Shown here one piece after another: positions 13,201-25,319 of a stretch of 64,000 bases of DNA. Below the pieces are notes generated by a model. The model was given only the letters and a program-made list of their open reading frames with translations, did not search any database and was not told the origin of the DNA. Positions within the stretch are counted from its first letter, which is position 1. Each line of letters starts with the position of its first letter. The DNA lies in NCBI GenBank assembly GCA_038087015.1, contig JASBNA010000004.1, forward strand, positions 310,001 through 374,000. Direction: 5' to 3'. The stretch is from Cerrena zonata. Its lineage: Eukaryota; Basidiomycota; Agaricomycetes; Polyporales; Cerrenaceae. A program made the position numbers and the translations under genes.

Positions 13201-14936
13201 ACCTCGGGCGGCCGTGTTGCAACCTTGATCAGAAGAAATTGTATTTGACCTCGACCGAAACAGCCGTAGTTAGCAATAACGCGGTCTAAACCTGTTTGGT
13301 TTTCTCATCGGTCAGAATAAGAGTTTCCATCAGGATAATTGGAATACCCTCTCTCTGGAGCTCGATCGAGTGTCGCGTGTCTAACTACTTGCCTGATGGG
13401 GAGAGTATGTTGAGTGGGAGAACGTGGCTCTGGTCATTTCCGTATTACTTATCGACGTCTGGACTTCTTTCGGAGGCTATAGACGTGCTTGAGTGCACCC
13501 TTGACGATGATACAGATAGGCCGTGCCCTTTGACGGGATATAGCCACTCCGATCTGAATAATCCGCTGCGGTGACCGAGGCGACAATCGATATGCTCGGC
13601 ATAGATTGATTCCGTGAGATGAGACAAGCTGTTCCTAGTACGGGACCACTACGGGTTACTATCTCCTCAAAGTGAGTAGTAAAACTGCTGGATTTCGGAA
13701 ACTTTAGTGTGAAAACGTCAAAAAAAGGACAGCTGCAGGTCTGTTACCTTCAATGGTAAGAATAGACTACCTTCGGAGTTGATTTTATTTGAGTCTTACC
13801 AAAATACCAGCGTGTTGCCATGTGTTTTCATAACGTCTGCGGGTTACTAGAGGACGTAACCGTTTTCTCCATGTACTCGGTACTTTTAAGTCGTATTGTG
13901 ATACAGGGTTTGATAAGGTTTTCGAGTGCATTCCCAACATACCGAGGTCGGCCAACGGGGAGCGTCACTGGACAGTGAGAAATAAACAAACGTGGCTTCT
14001 TTGTGATACCATTAGCAGCGATAGAAGCTCCAGCCTGTGAGGACTTAGTCAGGATCATCAAAACTTCGAAGAATGGAGGAATCAGAATACTATATACCAT
14101 TGAATTTCCGATGCAATCTTCTTCGCACAACATCGTCAGGAACTCAAAGTTTAATGATCACCTCAGGAGAACAAAATAAAACTCACGGCAGGATCAAATC
14201 GGACTCCTTCGTTTGTTCTGACCTTGAACGGACTGAATACGCTCCCATCCCAGTGCTCACACGAGATTCACGGCATAAATAGTTTTGGCGATGAGATACC
14301 TATACCAAACGAGTGTGGTGCAGAGGCTCGCGGGGGCTGTTCGGATGTGGCTGCTTTATAGACCACTAAGAATACACGTCAGGGAGGAGAGCTAAAGTTA
14401 CGATGGTCGGAGGACCATGTGGTGACTGTGCTTGGAGGGAGTCAATTCATCAAACTCGAACAAGCAGAGCTGCCATATATGGAAATGATCGACAAGGGCG
14501 CCTGCTCACCGTGCTAAGGTTAGTCGTTCCGCTTGATATGGCCTAGTATCCACCTTCATCCACCAAAGAAAACTTGAGCTGTTGTTGATCTTCATTTGAA
14601 ACTCCCTGCTCTCGAGACCAGGAAGGATTCTTACAGTCGTACCGCTCCTCAAGCTGTGAGATCCCAGGTCCGCTCCAAATCGAGATAGGTAAGTTATGTG
14701 GCAATTTCGCGCGTTTGTAACTTGGGCGTTGTGCCTGCAGATCCGAACATGTTCCAGTCTAGGTCGGCCTGGACAACTCATATTTCCCAGCGACTTTTCG
14801 TTCGGAAGTTGTTGCCAACGAACCACTCATCATCTCCTCCGTGAGACCGGCTGATATTAGGACCTAGTCTGACATTGACCATTCATCTTATAGTCTAACC
14901 GTGTCATTGGATACTGACTAGAAATCGTATACGGAC
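10273..14936. other. Long intergenic stretch; T/C-rich 3' flank of the WOPR gene
   Basis: From 10273 to about 12170 the plus strand is T- and C-rich with scattered open frames (10732-11187, 11551-12015) of low-complexity, hydrophobic composition. I read this as 3' untranslated or spacer sequence rather than genes. From 12170 to 14936 there are short frames on both strands, the longest being minus-strand frames at 13828-14133 and 14506-14826. None has a motif I recognise. No RNA gene or transposon end was seen. Confidence 0.4.
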
Positions 14937-16898
14937 ATGTCCTCGCCCAACGGAGGCTTAGCAAATTCTGAGACATCGCTTCCTGTGTCAACGAGTACCG
15001 AAGTTACGGGACAACCTTATTCCTGCACAGATACGCCCGTTATTGCTCCAGACCTGAACACGTCATCCTTGGATTCTCCAGATGACCACTACCCAGAGAA
15101 CGTACCACCTGTGCGCGCAGTAAATGCTCTACTAGAAAGTCCGTCTTCCAATCAGACCTCGTTAGACATGCTATCTCAAACGGAGGAGAACGCATTAGGT
15201 TCTGCGGCCGCAGAAACCCCAAGGGTCTCATACCAATCTCTCCCTTCCGAACTGCTATTGGAGATATTCCGTTATGCGACCTACGTGCCACGCTCTCGCA
15301 AGCTCACACCTTCGGACCCATTTATCCCCCCTCATCGTGGCAACGGGAACGTGAATACATCAGCTATCTCCACAAAGAACAAGATCCATCTCGTGTTGGT
15401 CTGCAAAGAGTGGCGCGAGCTTGCCAATGAGCTACTTTATGAATACGTCGTTATCAGCAGCTTACGACGAGCAAGGCTAATCGCCCGAACGTTAGTCCAC
15501 AGTGGCCAGAGAGCCTTTTCTGACCAAAGGAAAGATAATTCCCGAGGCGGTCACGGGCAGTTGGTTCGTCACCTCGAGGTTCATTCCAGTATTCGTAACT
15601 CGGAGAAGCTTCCTTTTCTCAACGAAGTTGCTTCTATTCTCTTGAGATGCAACAACCTTCTATCTTTCTCAGGGTTCTGGACCTATGAAGTTCCGTCGGC
15701 ATTTGTGGATGGCGTCCTTCGAACGACCAAAAACACGTTACATGGTCTATCTTGGACGCAGCCTCTATTCCGGTTTAACTACAGTGGCACTACGTCTGAA
15801 CCGATCTTTACATCCAAATCTCTCAATTCGCTTCAGAATTTGAAGGTTTTGGAGCTTCTGGAGATGCCTAAACACTCGCACACAAGTTCGTCGAACTGGA
15901 GAGATAATCTGAATGAATCAGCGTTGGCCCAGATAACTCCACCACCACTGTCACAGTCAGGTATCACGCTCCCGAACGTTTCAACATTGCGTCTCGCATC
16001 GGTGCCAACTCTACTTGCATTCGCTTCAACACTTTCACTCCCTTCTCTTCATACCGTGATCATCGACTCTTCGGCCACCTACAGCGACTTCTCAGACTTC
16101 CATCCACCACTCCTTTCAAATATGGCTTCTTCACCGTTGACCTACACTTTACTTCAATTTTTGGCAGCCCATGGATCATCCATTCATTTTCTCGAAGTCA
16201 TACCCCCAAGAAATAGGCAGCGGATCCGGGGTGAAACAAGTAATGAACCTTTGGACGGTCGAAAGGCAGGGTACATCCCTAGCCCTTATCCCATTAGTCC
16301 GGGACTTTTCCTTCAGCCCGGAGCATGTCCTAATTTGCAATCTTTGGTGTTTGATTGTAGGGAGCGAAGTATGGTTTACCCTATTAGTTTTGAGCTTGCT
16401 GTGGGATTGACTGGGAGGCAGTCGAACGGGAGAGAATCTGTCTCCCCTGCACCATCAGATGCGCTCGACGGAACTACACCGTCTCCTCCACCCACTCTCA
16501 TTTTTGATACACCTTTAGCTCTTCCGATTTCTTCCAAACCAACTCTTCTTACTCAACGTCATGGGGCTCTTCGTCAAATTGGAATTCGTGGTCTAGACAT
16601 AGCCCGATTGTATCCATCGAAGCCATGCCATTCCCAAGGCCATCTTCTCTCGCTGCTTAACTTAAAGGAGGGTGGCAACGATATGCTCCCTTCTCTTGTC
16701 AAAGTTCAAGCTATCGATTTCGTTGTTGAGGAGTCCTGGGACACCAATGCGAAGGACATATTCATATGGTGGGCGGAGCGTTTCGATGCCGTAGGGACGG
16801 ATCTGGTGGATGGGGAGTGTGTTCTATGGCTCTATGACGACGAGGACTACACCCCCGTTCCTTCCGAGGCACAGATGAAACCTACGAATAGAAACTAA
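14937..16898 (+). CDS. F-box protein
   Basis: Single-exon gene of 653 codons. After a Ser/Thr-rich, low-complexity N-terminus of about 95 residues, an F-box begins near residue 100 (YQSLPSELLLEIFRYAT). It is interrupted by a polar insert and continues as HLVLVCKEWRELANELLYEY at about residues 150-170. F-box proteins recruit substrates to SCF ubiquitin ligases through Skp1. The rest is a long, leucine-rich C-terminal region with irregular repeats (LQNLKVLELLEMPKH, LPNVSTLRLASVPTLLAF), typical of the large and diverse fungal F-box families whose substrate domain is a degenerate LRR. The frame is intact throughout, unlike several neighbours. The substrate cannot be inferred. Confidence 0.85.
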   Translation: MSSPNGGLANSETSLPVSTSTEVTGQPYSCTDTPVIAPDLNTSSLDSPDDHYPENVPPVRAVNALLESPSSNQTSLDMLSQTEENALGSAAAETPRVSYQSLPSELLLEIFRYATYVPRSRKLTPSDPFIPPHRGNGNVNTSAISTKNKIHLVLVCKEWRELANELLYEYVVISSLRRARLIARTLVHSGQRAFSDQRKDNSRGGHGQLVRHLEVHSSIRNSEKLPFLNEVASILLRCNNLLSFSGFWTYEVPSAFVDGVLRTTKNTLHGLSWTQPLFRFNYSGTTSEPIFTSKSLNSLQNLKVLELLEMPKHSHTSSSNWRDNLNESALAQITPPPLSQSGITLPNVSTLRLASVPTLLAFASTLSLPSLHTVIIDSSATYSDFSDFHPPLLSNMASSPLTYTLLQFLAAHGSSIHFLEVIPPRNRQRIRGETSNEPLDGRKAGYIPSPYPISPGLFLQPGACPNLQSLVFDCRERSMVYPISFELAVGLTGRQSNGRESVSPAPSDALDGTTPSPPPTLIFDTPLALPISSKPTLLTQRHGALRQIGIRGLDIARLYPSKPCHSQGHLLSLLNLKEGGNDMLPSLVKVQAIDFVVEESWDTNAKDIFIWWAERFDAVGTDLVDGECVLWLYDDEDYTPVPSEAQMKPTNRN

Positions 16899-17845
16899 TT
16901 AATGAATATAGGTGAGATTCTCGACATGCTCTATGATCATTTATCTGACTACGCAGCAGAGATATATGTTAGCTAATATCTATTAATGCTCAATAATAAA
17001 TTCATATCCTTTCATCCATTTCGATTCATCGTGTCGTATATCTTCAGTTTCCTCGAAATCACTTATGGAGCATGAAAACCGGAGCTCTAAAATAATGTTT
17101 ACGCTCAACGTTTATAGCGTTGTGTTGAGGTACGTATTCCGTTCCATGTCTCCTCGTTTTTGGAGGCAGACACAACATCGAGTTAAGCACTCGGTGCTTA
17201 CAGACCTCAGGGATCCACAAAAAATGCTGACATTACTCTAACGTTCTTGAGATAATATTTCTTCACTACTTGGGTCATCGTGTACTGTTGTCAAACGAAA
17301 ACATCGCAGATCTGACAAATTACAGTGGACAGTCGAGCCCTTGTTACGCGAAATGAGGCCGTGGCGCAAGTTCTTATAAGCTACGAGACTTCATTCAGAA
17401 ACTCCTGCAAAACGTTGACAAGAAAATGGAGGAGATATTGCTGTGACTTGCGTAGGATCTAATGGTGGGGTAGACAATTTTCGTGGGTGTATTAGAGTGG
17501 CGGATCGGCGAACGAACCTTCTCAAGTTTGAAACATCATTTGTAGGCAATCTATGGAAAGTCTTACCCAGAGTCAGTTATCGTCGGAACTATCCTTTTTT
17601 TCTAACAGAGCATCACTATCAATCCTCTGACCTGGATGTTGAAGCAAAACCAAAGTGGTAGTAACACTTGGCTTACAGCTCGAGAGTCAGCCTGCAGGTA
17701 CATCTTCAATTTTTGAGACCTAAGTCTCGGGGGTGTGGGGTACGAATGCAACGCACCGTCTGTAGTGACTGTGGCACAAGGGAGCAGAGCAAATATCGAG
17801 CGGCATGGTACAGGCGGGATACTATTGAATCTAAGACGTTGTATT
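16899..17845. other. Intergenic, nothing recognised
   Basis: AT-rich spacer between the F-box gene and the tRNA. The first few hundred bases contain AATAATAAA-like motifs (about 16990-17000) that could serve as polyadenylation signals for the F-box gene. Frames at 17443-17661 and 17668-17868 lack motifs, and the second overlaps the tRNA. Confidence 0.4.
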
Positions 17846-17931
17846 GCCCGCCTAGCTCAATCGGATAGAGCGTCAGACTCTTACGTCTAGCGGGTGATCT
17901 GAAGGCTGCGAGTTCGACCCTCGCGGTGGGC
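17846..17931 (+). tRNA. tRNA-Lys(CUU) with a 13-nt intron
   Basis: A cloverleaf folds from GCCCGCC (17846-17852) pairing with GGTGGGC (17925-17931), with one G-T wobble. The D arm is TAGCTCAATCGGATAGAGC. The anticodon stem is TCAGA/TCTGA and the loop CTCTTA...A holds anticodon CTT at 17880-17882. A 13-nt intron (17884-17896) sits after the base 3' of the anticodon, the canonical place for nuclear tRNA introns. The T arm is GCGAG-TTCGACC-CTCGC and supplies the B box (GTTCGACCC). The spliced tRNA decodes AAG as lysine. Intron edges could slide by a base. No encoded CCA, as expected for a nuclear tRNA. Confidence 0.93.
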
Positions 17932-18036
17932 TATATAATTTTTGGCCTGTAACTTTTGCTTCCCAAGTAAAAGAGTCAAGTACCTGTACCTTGTCTTCTA
18001 CCCTTCACCTTCCCACTCAACCTGCGGTTTGCTATA

Positions 18037-19190
18037 ATGACAAGAATTACCAACCTTGGCAGAAAGCGTACCCATGTTCAAGCGGGATTCGAAACTCACG
18101 ATGTCCAGGTGGACGAAACTACTACTCAAGAATTGCAAGTCGACGACAATGTGGAGGGTTCTTCCCCCAGTGCAACGGCTGAAACACCTAAGAAAAAACG
18201 CAAACGTATCAGGCGGAAGAAACCTAAGGACTCAGAAGATAACCGATCAACGGAACCATCTACTCGGCCTGAGGGCGATCCAGAAACCGCGAACGGCGAA
18301 GGTACAACGGAGCCACCTGTTACTGCTAGGAAGACCTCGAATGGAAAGAAGCAAAAGGAAAAGCGAGCTAAAGGTATGCACTGTCGCACGAGACCACTTA
18401 TCTAATTCGAACTACTTTTGAACCTATCTATAGATGCTGCAGCACGAAAAGCGGCTTCTGAATGGAGGAGGCTGAAACGACAAGATGATCGACATGCGGA
18501 TACCATTTGTTTCGCTTGCAGAAAGAGTGGCCACCCCGCAAAATACTGCCCAGAATCTATCGGTGAAGACTCCGGTCGGTCTTCGAAAACGTCGGGTGCA
18601 AATGCGGTAGGCATTTGTTATCGGTAAGTACTAAATCCTTATAATACATGTATACTCGTCATTTGAAATGTCAACTCTATCTATGCTTTTAGTTGCGGCT
18701 CTAAAAGACATACGCTCTCACGGTGCAGGTCCACCATCGACCCTGAAAATCCCTTACCTTTTGCTTCGTGTTTTGTATGTTCTGGAAAGGGACATCTCGC
18801 ATCAGCTTGTCCTCAGAACCAATCAAAGGGTGTATATCCAAATGGAGGCAACTGCAAGCTTTGTGGCGAAACCACTCATCTTGCAAAAAACTGTGAAATG
18901 AGGAAGAAAGGTAAAATATACTACCAGACTTGACTGGCATACCGGTATTAATTGACTATCTTTTAGACACGGTAGCGACGTCGGCTCTTTTTGGTACTGG
19001 GAAGGAGGCTGGTGCTGACGAAGATGACTTCCATACTTTCAAACGGCGAACGGCAGAAGTGACTCGGGATGAAAAGGTCGAAGAAAGGCTCAAAAAGATG
19101 CAAAACGTCAAAGTCGGTGCGCATAGTGGTATTGTCAAAGGATTTGGTGCTGTACCGGCTTCAAAGTCGACGAAAGTGGTTACCTTCTGA
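18037..19190 (+). CDS. Zinc-knuckle (CCHC) protein, ZCCHC9-like
   Basis: Four exons (18037-18373, 18434-18623, 18693-18910, 18967-19190) splice in phase into a 322-residue protein. The N-terminal third is charged, with a very basic patch (KKKRKRIRRKKPK) suggesting nuclear or nucleolar targeting. Four C-x2-C-x4-H-x4-C knuckles follow: CFACRKSGHPAKYC, CYRCGSKRHTLSRC (split by an intron), CFVCSGKGHLASAC and CKLCGETTHLAKNC. Spacing and linking motifs (GICYRCGS, PFASCFVC, GVYPNGGNCKLCG) match the ZCCHC9 family, nucleic-acid-binding proteins thought to act in rRNA or snoRNA metabolism. The C-terminal tail is polar and lysine-rich. All four knuckles look intact. The function in this organism is inferred from the family. 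Confidence 0.88.
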
Positions 19191-20700
19191 TCGGTACTGG
19201 ATTATTCCTTTCCCTACCTGTCACCAGATGCTTTATGATGCGGAGTTATAACTCTTCAGCGGAAAAATTTAGCTACGCAGCCTAGCTCGGCTCACTCACT
19301 TCCATACACACGTTCATTTTAACCTACGCTCATACGCCCACACAAAAAGCCAGCTTGCGCGCTTAGATCAAGAAGAAAGGGGACCTACAACGGTGATTCA
19401 ACATTGGCTGTCATTACATTCCTCATGGAGCAAACTCCTACCATAGGATATGGAGCGGAGTTCGGTGATAAAAAGGAGTAAACATCTTAAACTAACCACA
19501 TCCCCTTAACGGTGAACGGTGCAGACTATTACTCCAATTTGAGCGTTTTGTCATACCATGTATCGTACGCCTCCTGCATTCAAATGTCTCTGTGTTATCA
19601 ATTACTCATGATTGCTTCAATGACATCAGCTGCATACATTATCGGGAGTATTTGGGATCATTGCAAATGCATACAGAAATATCTTTATGCCCGCGATCCC
19701 CATCGTTGTAACTCCGAGTCCGTGACGACCTACGAAGTATGCATCCCTAAAGTTCGACCAGGGATAGCAATGCCTTACGCGGTTGTCTTTATAGCTCATT
19801 TTTTTAGGGTTTCAGAGTGGTCTAGAACGGACAACCTCAATTCGGCAGCCGGTCCGTCGCACAAAACTACCATACTCAGTGGAGAATTTCAAGCTTCCCG
19901 ACGGATTCATTTCATCGCCCTCGGGCGAATTCTTCTAGATTTCCTTCTCCCTTCAATACTCATGGTTTCCACTCCTCCGCACACCCCCAAATGGTTCGAA
20001 TTTGGCGTTTGACGGCATTTGCCCGGTGACTCCAACCAATCATGATTCTACCTCGTGTCTCCATGAAATCTTGTGATTCAAATCAAGTGTTCTATCATTG
20101 GATTTCAGGGAGGTAATACCTGAGCGTATCCTCTGATGATGCTTACAGAGGATGTCATGGGTCTCCGGGTACAATATGTCGATCTGGGTTCTGTCTCCCT
20201 CTGTCTTCGATCAACTGCGCCACAATGCGAGCTACATATTGATTGTTTCACGAGGTACGATCACCCATCTGCTTCTCGGTTTTTCGCAAGCCCAACTCCA
20301 CTGGTATCATACGATGACTTTAATCTCCTCTCAGTGACCTGGACAGGGCTTTCGTGGTGTGATCTTGACGATCTCTGATAAAGGTGTCAATTTACTTTAT
20401 TGGCAGAAATCCTGCACACTACCGAACAACGACAGTATGATAGACCCATTCACCTGACAGAACATCGCTCTTACTCCCTTCGTCATGCGCACGACTCATA
20501 ATCCCGGTCAAGCTAACGTTATGTGTGTCCCTTAGGAACAGGCTCCGCCTCTTCGCATGCACAGAACCAACAGGGGAGTTCAATGTGACTGAGCACAGGG
20601 TCTAGGTTTGTCCGGAAGACATATGCGTACTATTTACAGCTGACATCCCCGATGTTCCACCTGCAGAAGTTCAGAAAATTCACATCGTTCAGGGCTTGTT
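19191..20700. other. Intergenic, no supported gene
   Basis: One 166-codon open frame on the plus strand (19512-20012) begins at a non-ATG codon and has no recognisable domain. Shorter frames follow at 20136-20378. I found no convincing splice signals or family motifs, so I leave this unassigned. Confidence 0.4.
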
Positions 20701-20708
20701 CTTTTGCT

Positions 20709-20716
20709 TATAAAAA
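20709..20716 (+). promoter_or_regulatory. TATA box of the GH16 gene
   Basis: TATAAAAA lies 48 nt upstream of the start codon at 20764, within CTTATAAAAAGGGAC. A strong TATA box close to the start is typical of inducible fungal secreted-enzyme genes. The transcription start itself is not determined. Confidence 0.65.
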
Positions 20717-20763
20717 GGGACGGTATCCATTACCACCTTCCTTGTGCCGCAGTCCCTCTCAAG

Positions 20764-22143
20764 ATGTACTTCTCGCCCCTTTCAGTGATTTTTACCTCCT
20801 CCTTCGTCGTCAGCACCCTAGCGGCCACCTACCAGCTCTCTGACAACCACGTCGGTACCGACTTCCTCTCCACTTTCGTCCATGAAGCCATCCCAGATCC
20901 CACTCATGGCCGAGTGTACGGACATTTTTAGGCCTTTATGCCCCCAAACGTTTTTACTAATTTGAATTCTCAGTAACTATGTTGATCAGGCGACTGCACT
21001 GGCACAAAACCTCACTTTTGCCTCTGGCAACACATTAATTATGCGCGCTGATTCTAAGACCACATTATCTGCATCTGGTCCTGGAAGAAACAGCGTCAGA
21101 ATTCACAGTAACAAAAAGTACACCACCCATGTTTCTGTGTAAGTTTATTCCTTTCGCATCTTTTTCACTCGTGCATTCGCTTACCATCACGAACATGGGA
21201 TAGGTTTGACATTCGTCACATGCCACAGGGCTGCGGAACTTGGCCCGCTGCATGGGAGGTTGGTGACGACTGGCCAAATCAAGGAGAGGTCGACATTGTA
21301 AGTAATCCCCGATAATCTATCTGTATTGAAAGAAGTCCGACGCAATATCAAATTTGAAATCCTTTTTTTCCTGACCGAAAGTAAGTGGCTTACCGGACTA
21401 GCAACTTGACAAATACTCATGCGATATCCGTTTAGGCTTGAGGGTGTTAACGACCAGTCTCCTAATGCTATGACTCTTCACACCAGTGCAAACTGCAACA
21501 TGCCGGCCTCTCGCACTATGACTGGAACGGCCACAGGAAATAACTGTGACGTCAACACTAGTGGTAACACTGGATGTGGCGTGCAAGCACCTACCGCAAA
21601 CAGCTATGGCCCTGCTTTTAATGCTGCCGGTGGAGGTTTCTACGCCATGGAGCGGACTTCAACCTTCGTCAAAGTTTGGTTCTGGACGCGTAACGGAAAC
21701 GTCCCTTCCGATGTCAGAAACGGAGGCAGTACAGTCAACACCGATGCATGGGTCTGTAACTTTTCTCTTTCCCATGAGATGCACCTTATCTGAGCCAAAT
21801 CAACAGGGTACTCCGACTGCCTTCTTCCCCAACACCAATTGTGATCTTGCTTCCCATTTCGGCCCGAACGAAATCGTGATCAACTTGACTTTCTGTGAGT
21901 GTTGTCTTCTCGAGAGCGCTGCGATATTGGACTCATCATGTGAATTATCAGGTGGAGACTGGGCTGGTCAGGCTAGTATTTTCAATGGTGCTGGATGCCC
22001 CGGTGACTGCGCTAGTAAGTCTTGCTTTGCTCTTGTTCGACGATGGACATTAAAGGATACTTCACACAGCGTTCGTGAATAACAACCCAAGCGCTTTCAC
22101 CAATGCCTTCTGGGATATTGCTGCCGTCCGTGTTTACACATGA
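20764..22143 (+). CDS. GH16 endo-beta-1,3(4)-glucanase-like glycosidase, secreted
   Basis: Seven exons: 20764-20915, 20974-21138, 21204-21297, 21437-21751, 21807-21894, 21952-22014 and 22070-22143, giving 316 codons if the one problem junction is read as below. An N-terminal signal peptide ([12 protein letters not shown]) is followed by the mature GH16 fold. Family motifs are [13 protein letters not shown], the catalytic GEVDI...LEGVN (nucleophile and acid/base Glu), [21 protein letters not shown] and a C-terminal [11 protein letters not shown]. The best match in pattern is the basidiomycete laminarinase Lam16A group, which cuts beta-1,3/1,6-glucans, the fungus's own wall polymer or plant mixed-linkage glucan. 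The intron inside the catalytic motif ends in TTTAG-G, and the extra G (21435-21436) puts the next exon out of frame. The same intron is 138-139 nt, about twice its neighbours. This is either an assembly indel or an unusual splice. Confidence 0.88.
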
Positions 22144-22326
22144 CAATCCATGGGGTTAGATGATTTATTGGGCTTCGGGCGCTCCGCAATGTATATGTAT
22201 GCTCTTAACGACGTAACGATCTGGTGAAAGTCCGTTTATATTTGTATTTTATCGTTCTCGTCGAGTTACATCTATTTCAATGAGATGTCAGGTTTGCGAG
22301 AACTCCAGATTGCGAGGAAAGTTAAA

Positions 22327-24674
22327 TCAACGTACCAGCCAATTCCAGAAGCGTTCCACCAGGTTACGAGGCGGAGGTTCATCATAACTAGTCTTGTCGG
22401 GTGAACGAACAGAAGATCTCGACAAACTTTCAACCTTACCTCGCTGCCTCAATCTCGTCCATCCCTGTCTTGAAGTCCATTTTTGCTGGCTCCACAAGGG
22501 AGACACGCCTCCATATGCGAGCACCAATGTACAAAAAGGGGAAACAATCCCAACGGGAGGTAGTTCGTGACGAACTGATCGGCTTGCCAGTTTCCTTTGA
22601 GGAAATTAGTCCACCCACTGATCTATATTCACTTAGTTAGGAGACTGTTCATGACCGATACAGGAGAAACTCACAATGCAAATAAATAGAGCGATAATAG
22701 CTCCATACCAAGCCACAAATGGTTGACCTTTTCCGACATACGGAAGCGATTGACGATCGATCCCTTGAGCAGCAAGTCCCTCTCTGAAACAGAGGTAAGT
22801 TACACAAATCCCGAACCAGCTCATTAACCCCGCGATTGCTGTCCTAGAATCGCGATTGTGTGAGCTTGTGTTTACAACGGAATCACATATACGGATATAA
22901 CCTACATGTTGCCAAACCTGTTTTATACAAATCCTATTCTTGAGCTAATAATATCAATTTGATCAGCAGTGTACGTACCAGGTAAAGACTCTTCCTGAAC
23001 CTTCTTTTAACCCCATATATGCTAAAAATCCGAACAGAGATTGGAAGAGGACCGCGACGTAGGGTAGACCATGCCGACTGACTCTGGCAAATATCTTAGG
23101 CGCGTTCCCATTGACTGCAAGGCCATCTGTATGAAGACAATGGTAGCGAGAATGAGGATATCAGTGTAATCCGTTAACATACAGATCGCACGGGAACTAC
23201 AGTAGAGATCGCTAGACCCAGCAGACCACGCCGAGGTAAGAATAGCAGCATTTATAACCTATAAAAAGTCACGCTATTAACGATTGCCTGGGATGAAACC
23301 TTTAATGTTGAAGTCTTACCGATGGCAAACCACGAATTCCTGCTGTTTTGATGGCAATAACGAAGGGGGATTTGGCACCGTCAGATGTTTTCAACGCTAA
23401 ATTCAGGCTCAGTAGATGGAACAAGCAATCCTATGACGGTAACTCCTCCAATGTAGAATAGGATAATCGAATATACACTCTCTTGATCGCTTTAGGGATG
23501 TTCCTTCTTGGATTCTTCGCTTCGGCTCCTGCCATGGCCACAACTTCGGTTCCGACATAAGAGAATGCCGCTTGAGTGAGTGAGGCTGCGAACGAGAAGA
23601 AACGACCTTTAGCTCCTTCAATACCAAGGTATTGAGGAAATGGGCCAGGGTTCCTCCAGTATCTAAATCCGATACGGTCGTGTGTGGGTCCACCGCCCAA
23701 GTCTAGAATGATTCCGAGGATGATGAGACCAACAACGGTGACTACCTTAATTGAGACGAAGAAGAATTCTGCTTCGCCGTAGGCACCTGTCGTAGATGTA
23801 TACATATAGAGTGAATTTAGTATAATACTTAAGTTGACGAACGCACCAGCGCCGAATAGGTTTATAATTATAACCACAGCCAGGAAGATAGTAATCCAGG
23901 CCGCGTTACTGATGTTTTCTATCCTGGTTATTGCTTCATCTTGCCTCGTCCCTTGTGTTTAGAGAGATCATACGCACCAGAAATTCATAAGCACAGCAGC
24001 AGCACTTATTTCAGCCGGAAAGAGGATTGTCCAGTTGTACCCTGAAATAACAACATGACTTCACGTCGCAGAAGCAAGAACGATGACACCAACAGTAATT
24101 CCAACCAAGGGCAAAAGAGAAGGCCGAGTCTACATATCGTTCCGCAAGCGTGATGTGGCCACCTGGAAGGGGAAGATAGGAGACCATTTCCCCAAGAGAG
24201 ACCTGTATGGTAGTTTGTACAGTCGTAATATCTGGGTAGAAAATGTGGCAAGGAAACATACCATGACTGCGTAGCAAATTGAGCCAATCTGGGATACGAA
24301 AACAATGAGTGGAAGTAGGCAATTGGTTTAATGTATAATGTACTTACCGTTGCATAGGCCAGAAGCAATCCGACAGGTCCACCGGTCTGAAGGGAGACGG
24401 CAGTACCCAAGAAGAGACCAGTGCCAATGACACCTGGGCGTTCTATCAGCACTAGTACGCTTCAATGTGACGCTTATACTCACCTCCTATGCTGGAGTAG
24501 GTGATTTGTGGTCAATGATATACAACGCATATAGGGTCGTCTGCCATACCTTATCATGGCGATATGCCTATTCTTCATCTCCCGACGCAGGCCAGGTTCG
24601 AGAGAGTCCAAAGAACCGTCGCCTTTCTCATCATGCTCAATGCGATTATTTTCGTCTTTAACATCATCAGACAT
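22327..24674 (-). CDS. Amino-acid permease (AAT/APC superfamily), three frame breaks
   Basis: Plasma-membrane proton/amino-acid symporter of the yeast Gap1/Dip5 type. Exon 1 (24550-24674) ends with RREMKNRHIAMI. An 8-nt micro-exon (24484-24491) then supplies SIGG, and exon 3 (24348-24433) gives VIGTGLFLGTA, the TM1 signature. Later exons give SLGEMVSYLPLPGG, LGWNYWYNW, the TM5 block with GLIILGIILDLGGGP and GFRYWRNPGPF, SYVGTEVVAMAGAE, GLAVNGNAPKIFARVSRHGLP, a 12-nt micro-exon giving FGNM, MSWFGICVTYL and a C-terminal DEPPPRNLVERFWNWL. Motif order and spacing fit a full-length permease of about 12 TM segments. Three single-base breaks occur, at plus-strand 23465-23466, 23399-23401 and 22538-22541, all in homopolymers, with perfect family sequence on both sides. 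Substrate specificity is unknown. Confidence 0.88.
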
Positions 24675-25319
24675 TTTCGAAAGAAGATGGAGGAAAGAGG
24701 GGGGACTCGTGCTCTATCATATTGCCACTTCCTATCGTATTTTGAATGGCATAGGTTATCAGAGCGCTTGGCATTTCATTGGGATAGCAGGGAATTTTCC
24801 CTCAGTGGAGGTGATGCCACGCTCCTCTCGAAGCTCACTGGCAGGGCTGATCACATGCAGAGAAACTAAGGAATAGGTCATCCTTAATCTATGTTATTCA
24901 AGATGAGCATGCGATGTTATACGGAAGAGCATACCATATATGTGTTTAGGTCGTTCGACTGAAGCAGGTCAACAGGCCCCCAACTTTCCAGCAGGGATAG
25001 ACTAGGAACTACATAGACTCGGAGTGTGTCAAATTCTCAGGAGGCTAAGAATGCTATCATTGCATTCCAGCTTGGTACCTGCACCCTATCCGATCGGGAG
25101 AAGAGCCAACGATGACAGCGTGTACATTGTTCTATATAAATCAGATTATATCGTCCGCAATAGCTGGAGCCATGAAGATGATCATAGTGCAGGTTCAAGT
25201 TGTAATTCACGTTGACTGGCTGGAAACAGCAATGCGACGGATGGATTACGTAACACAGTCCTGGACATGACCGAGGATATGACCGAACCCAGGTCACCCA
25301 AGTCTCTGAGTCCAAATCT
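24675..25319. other. Intergenic flank of the permease
   Basis: Upstream region of the minus-strand permease. Frames seen on the plus strand at 24467-24876 are antisense shadows of its first exons. Nothing else was recognised up to the chimeric duplicate that begins near 25320. Confidence 0.4.

Noticed and set aside
19512..20012. 166-codon open frame
   Set aside because: It starts at a non-ATG codon and has no motif, no helpful splice context and no paralogue in the window.
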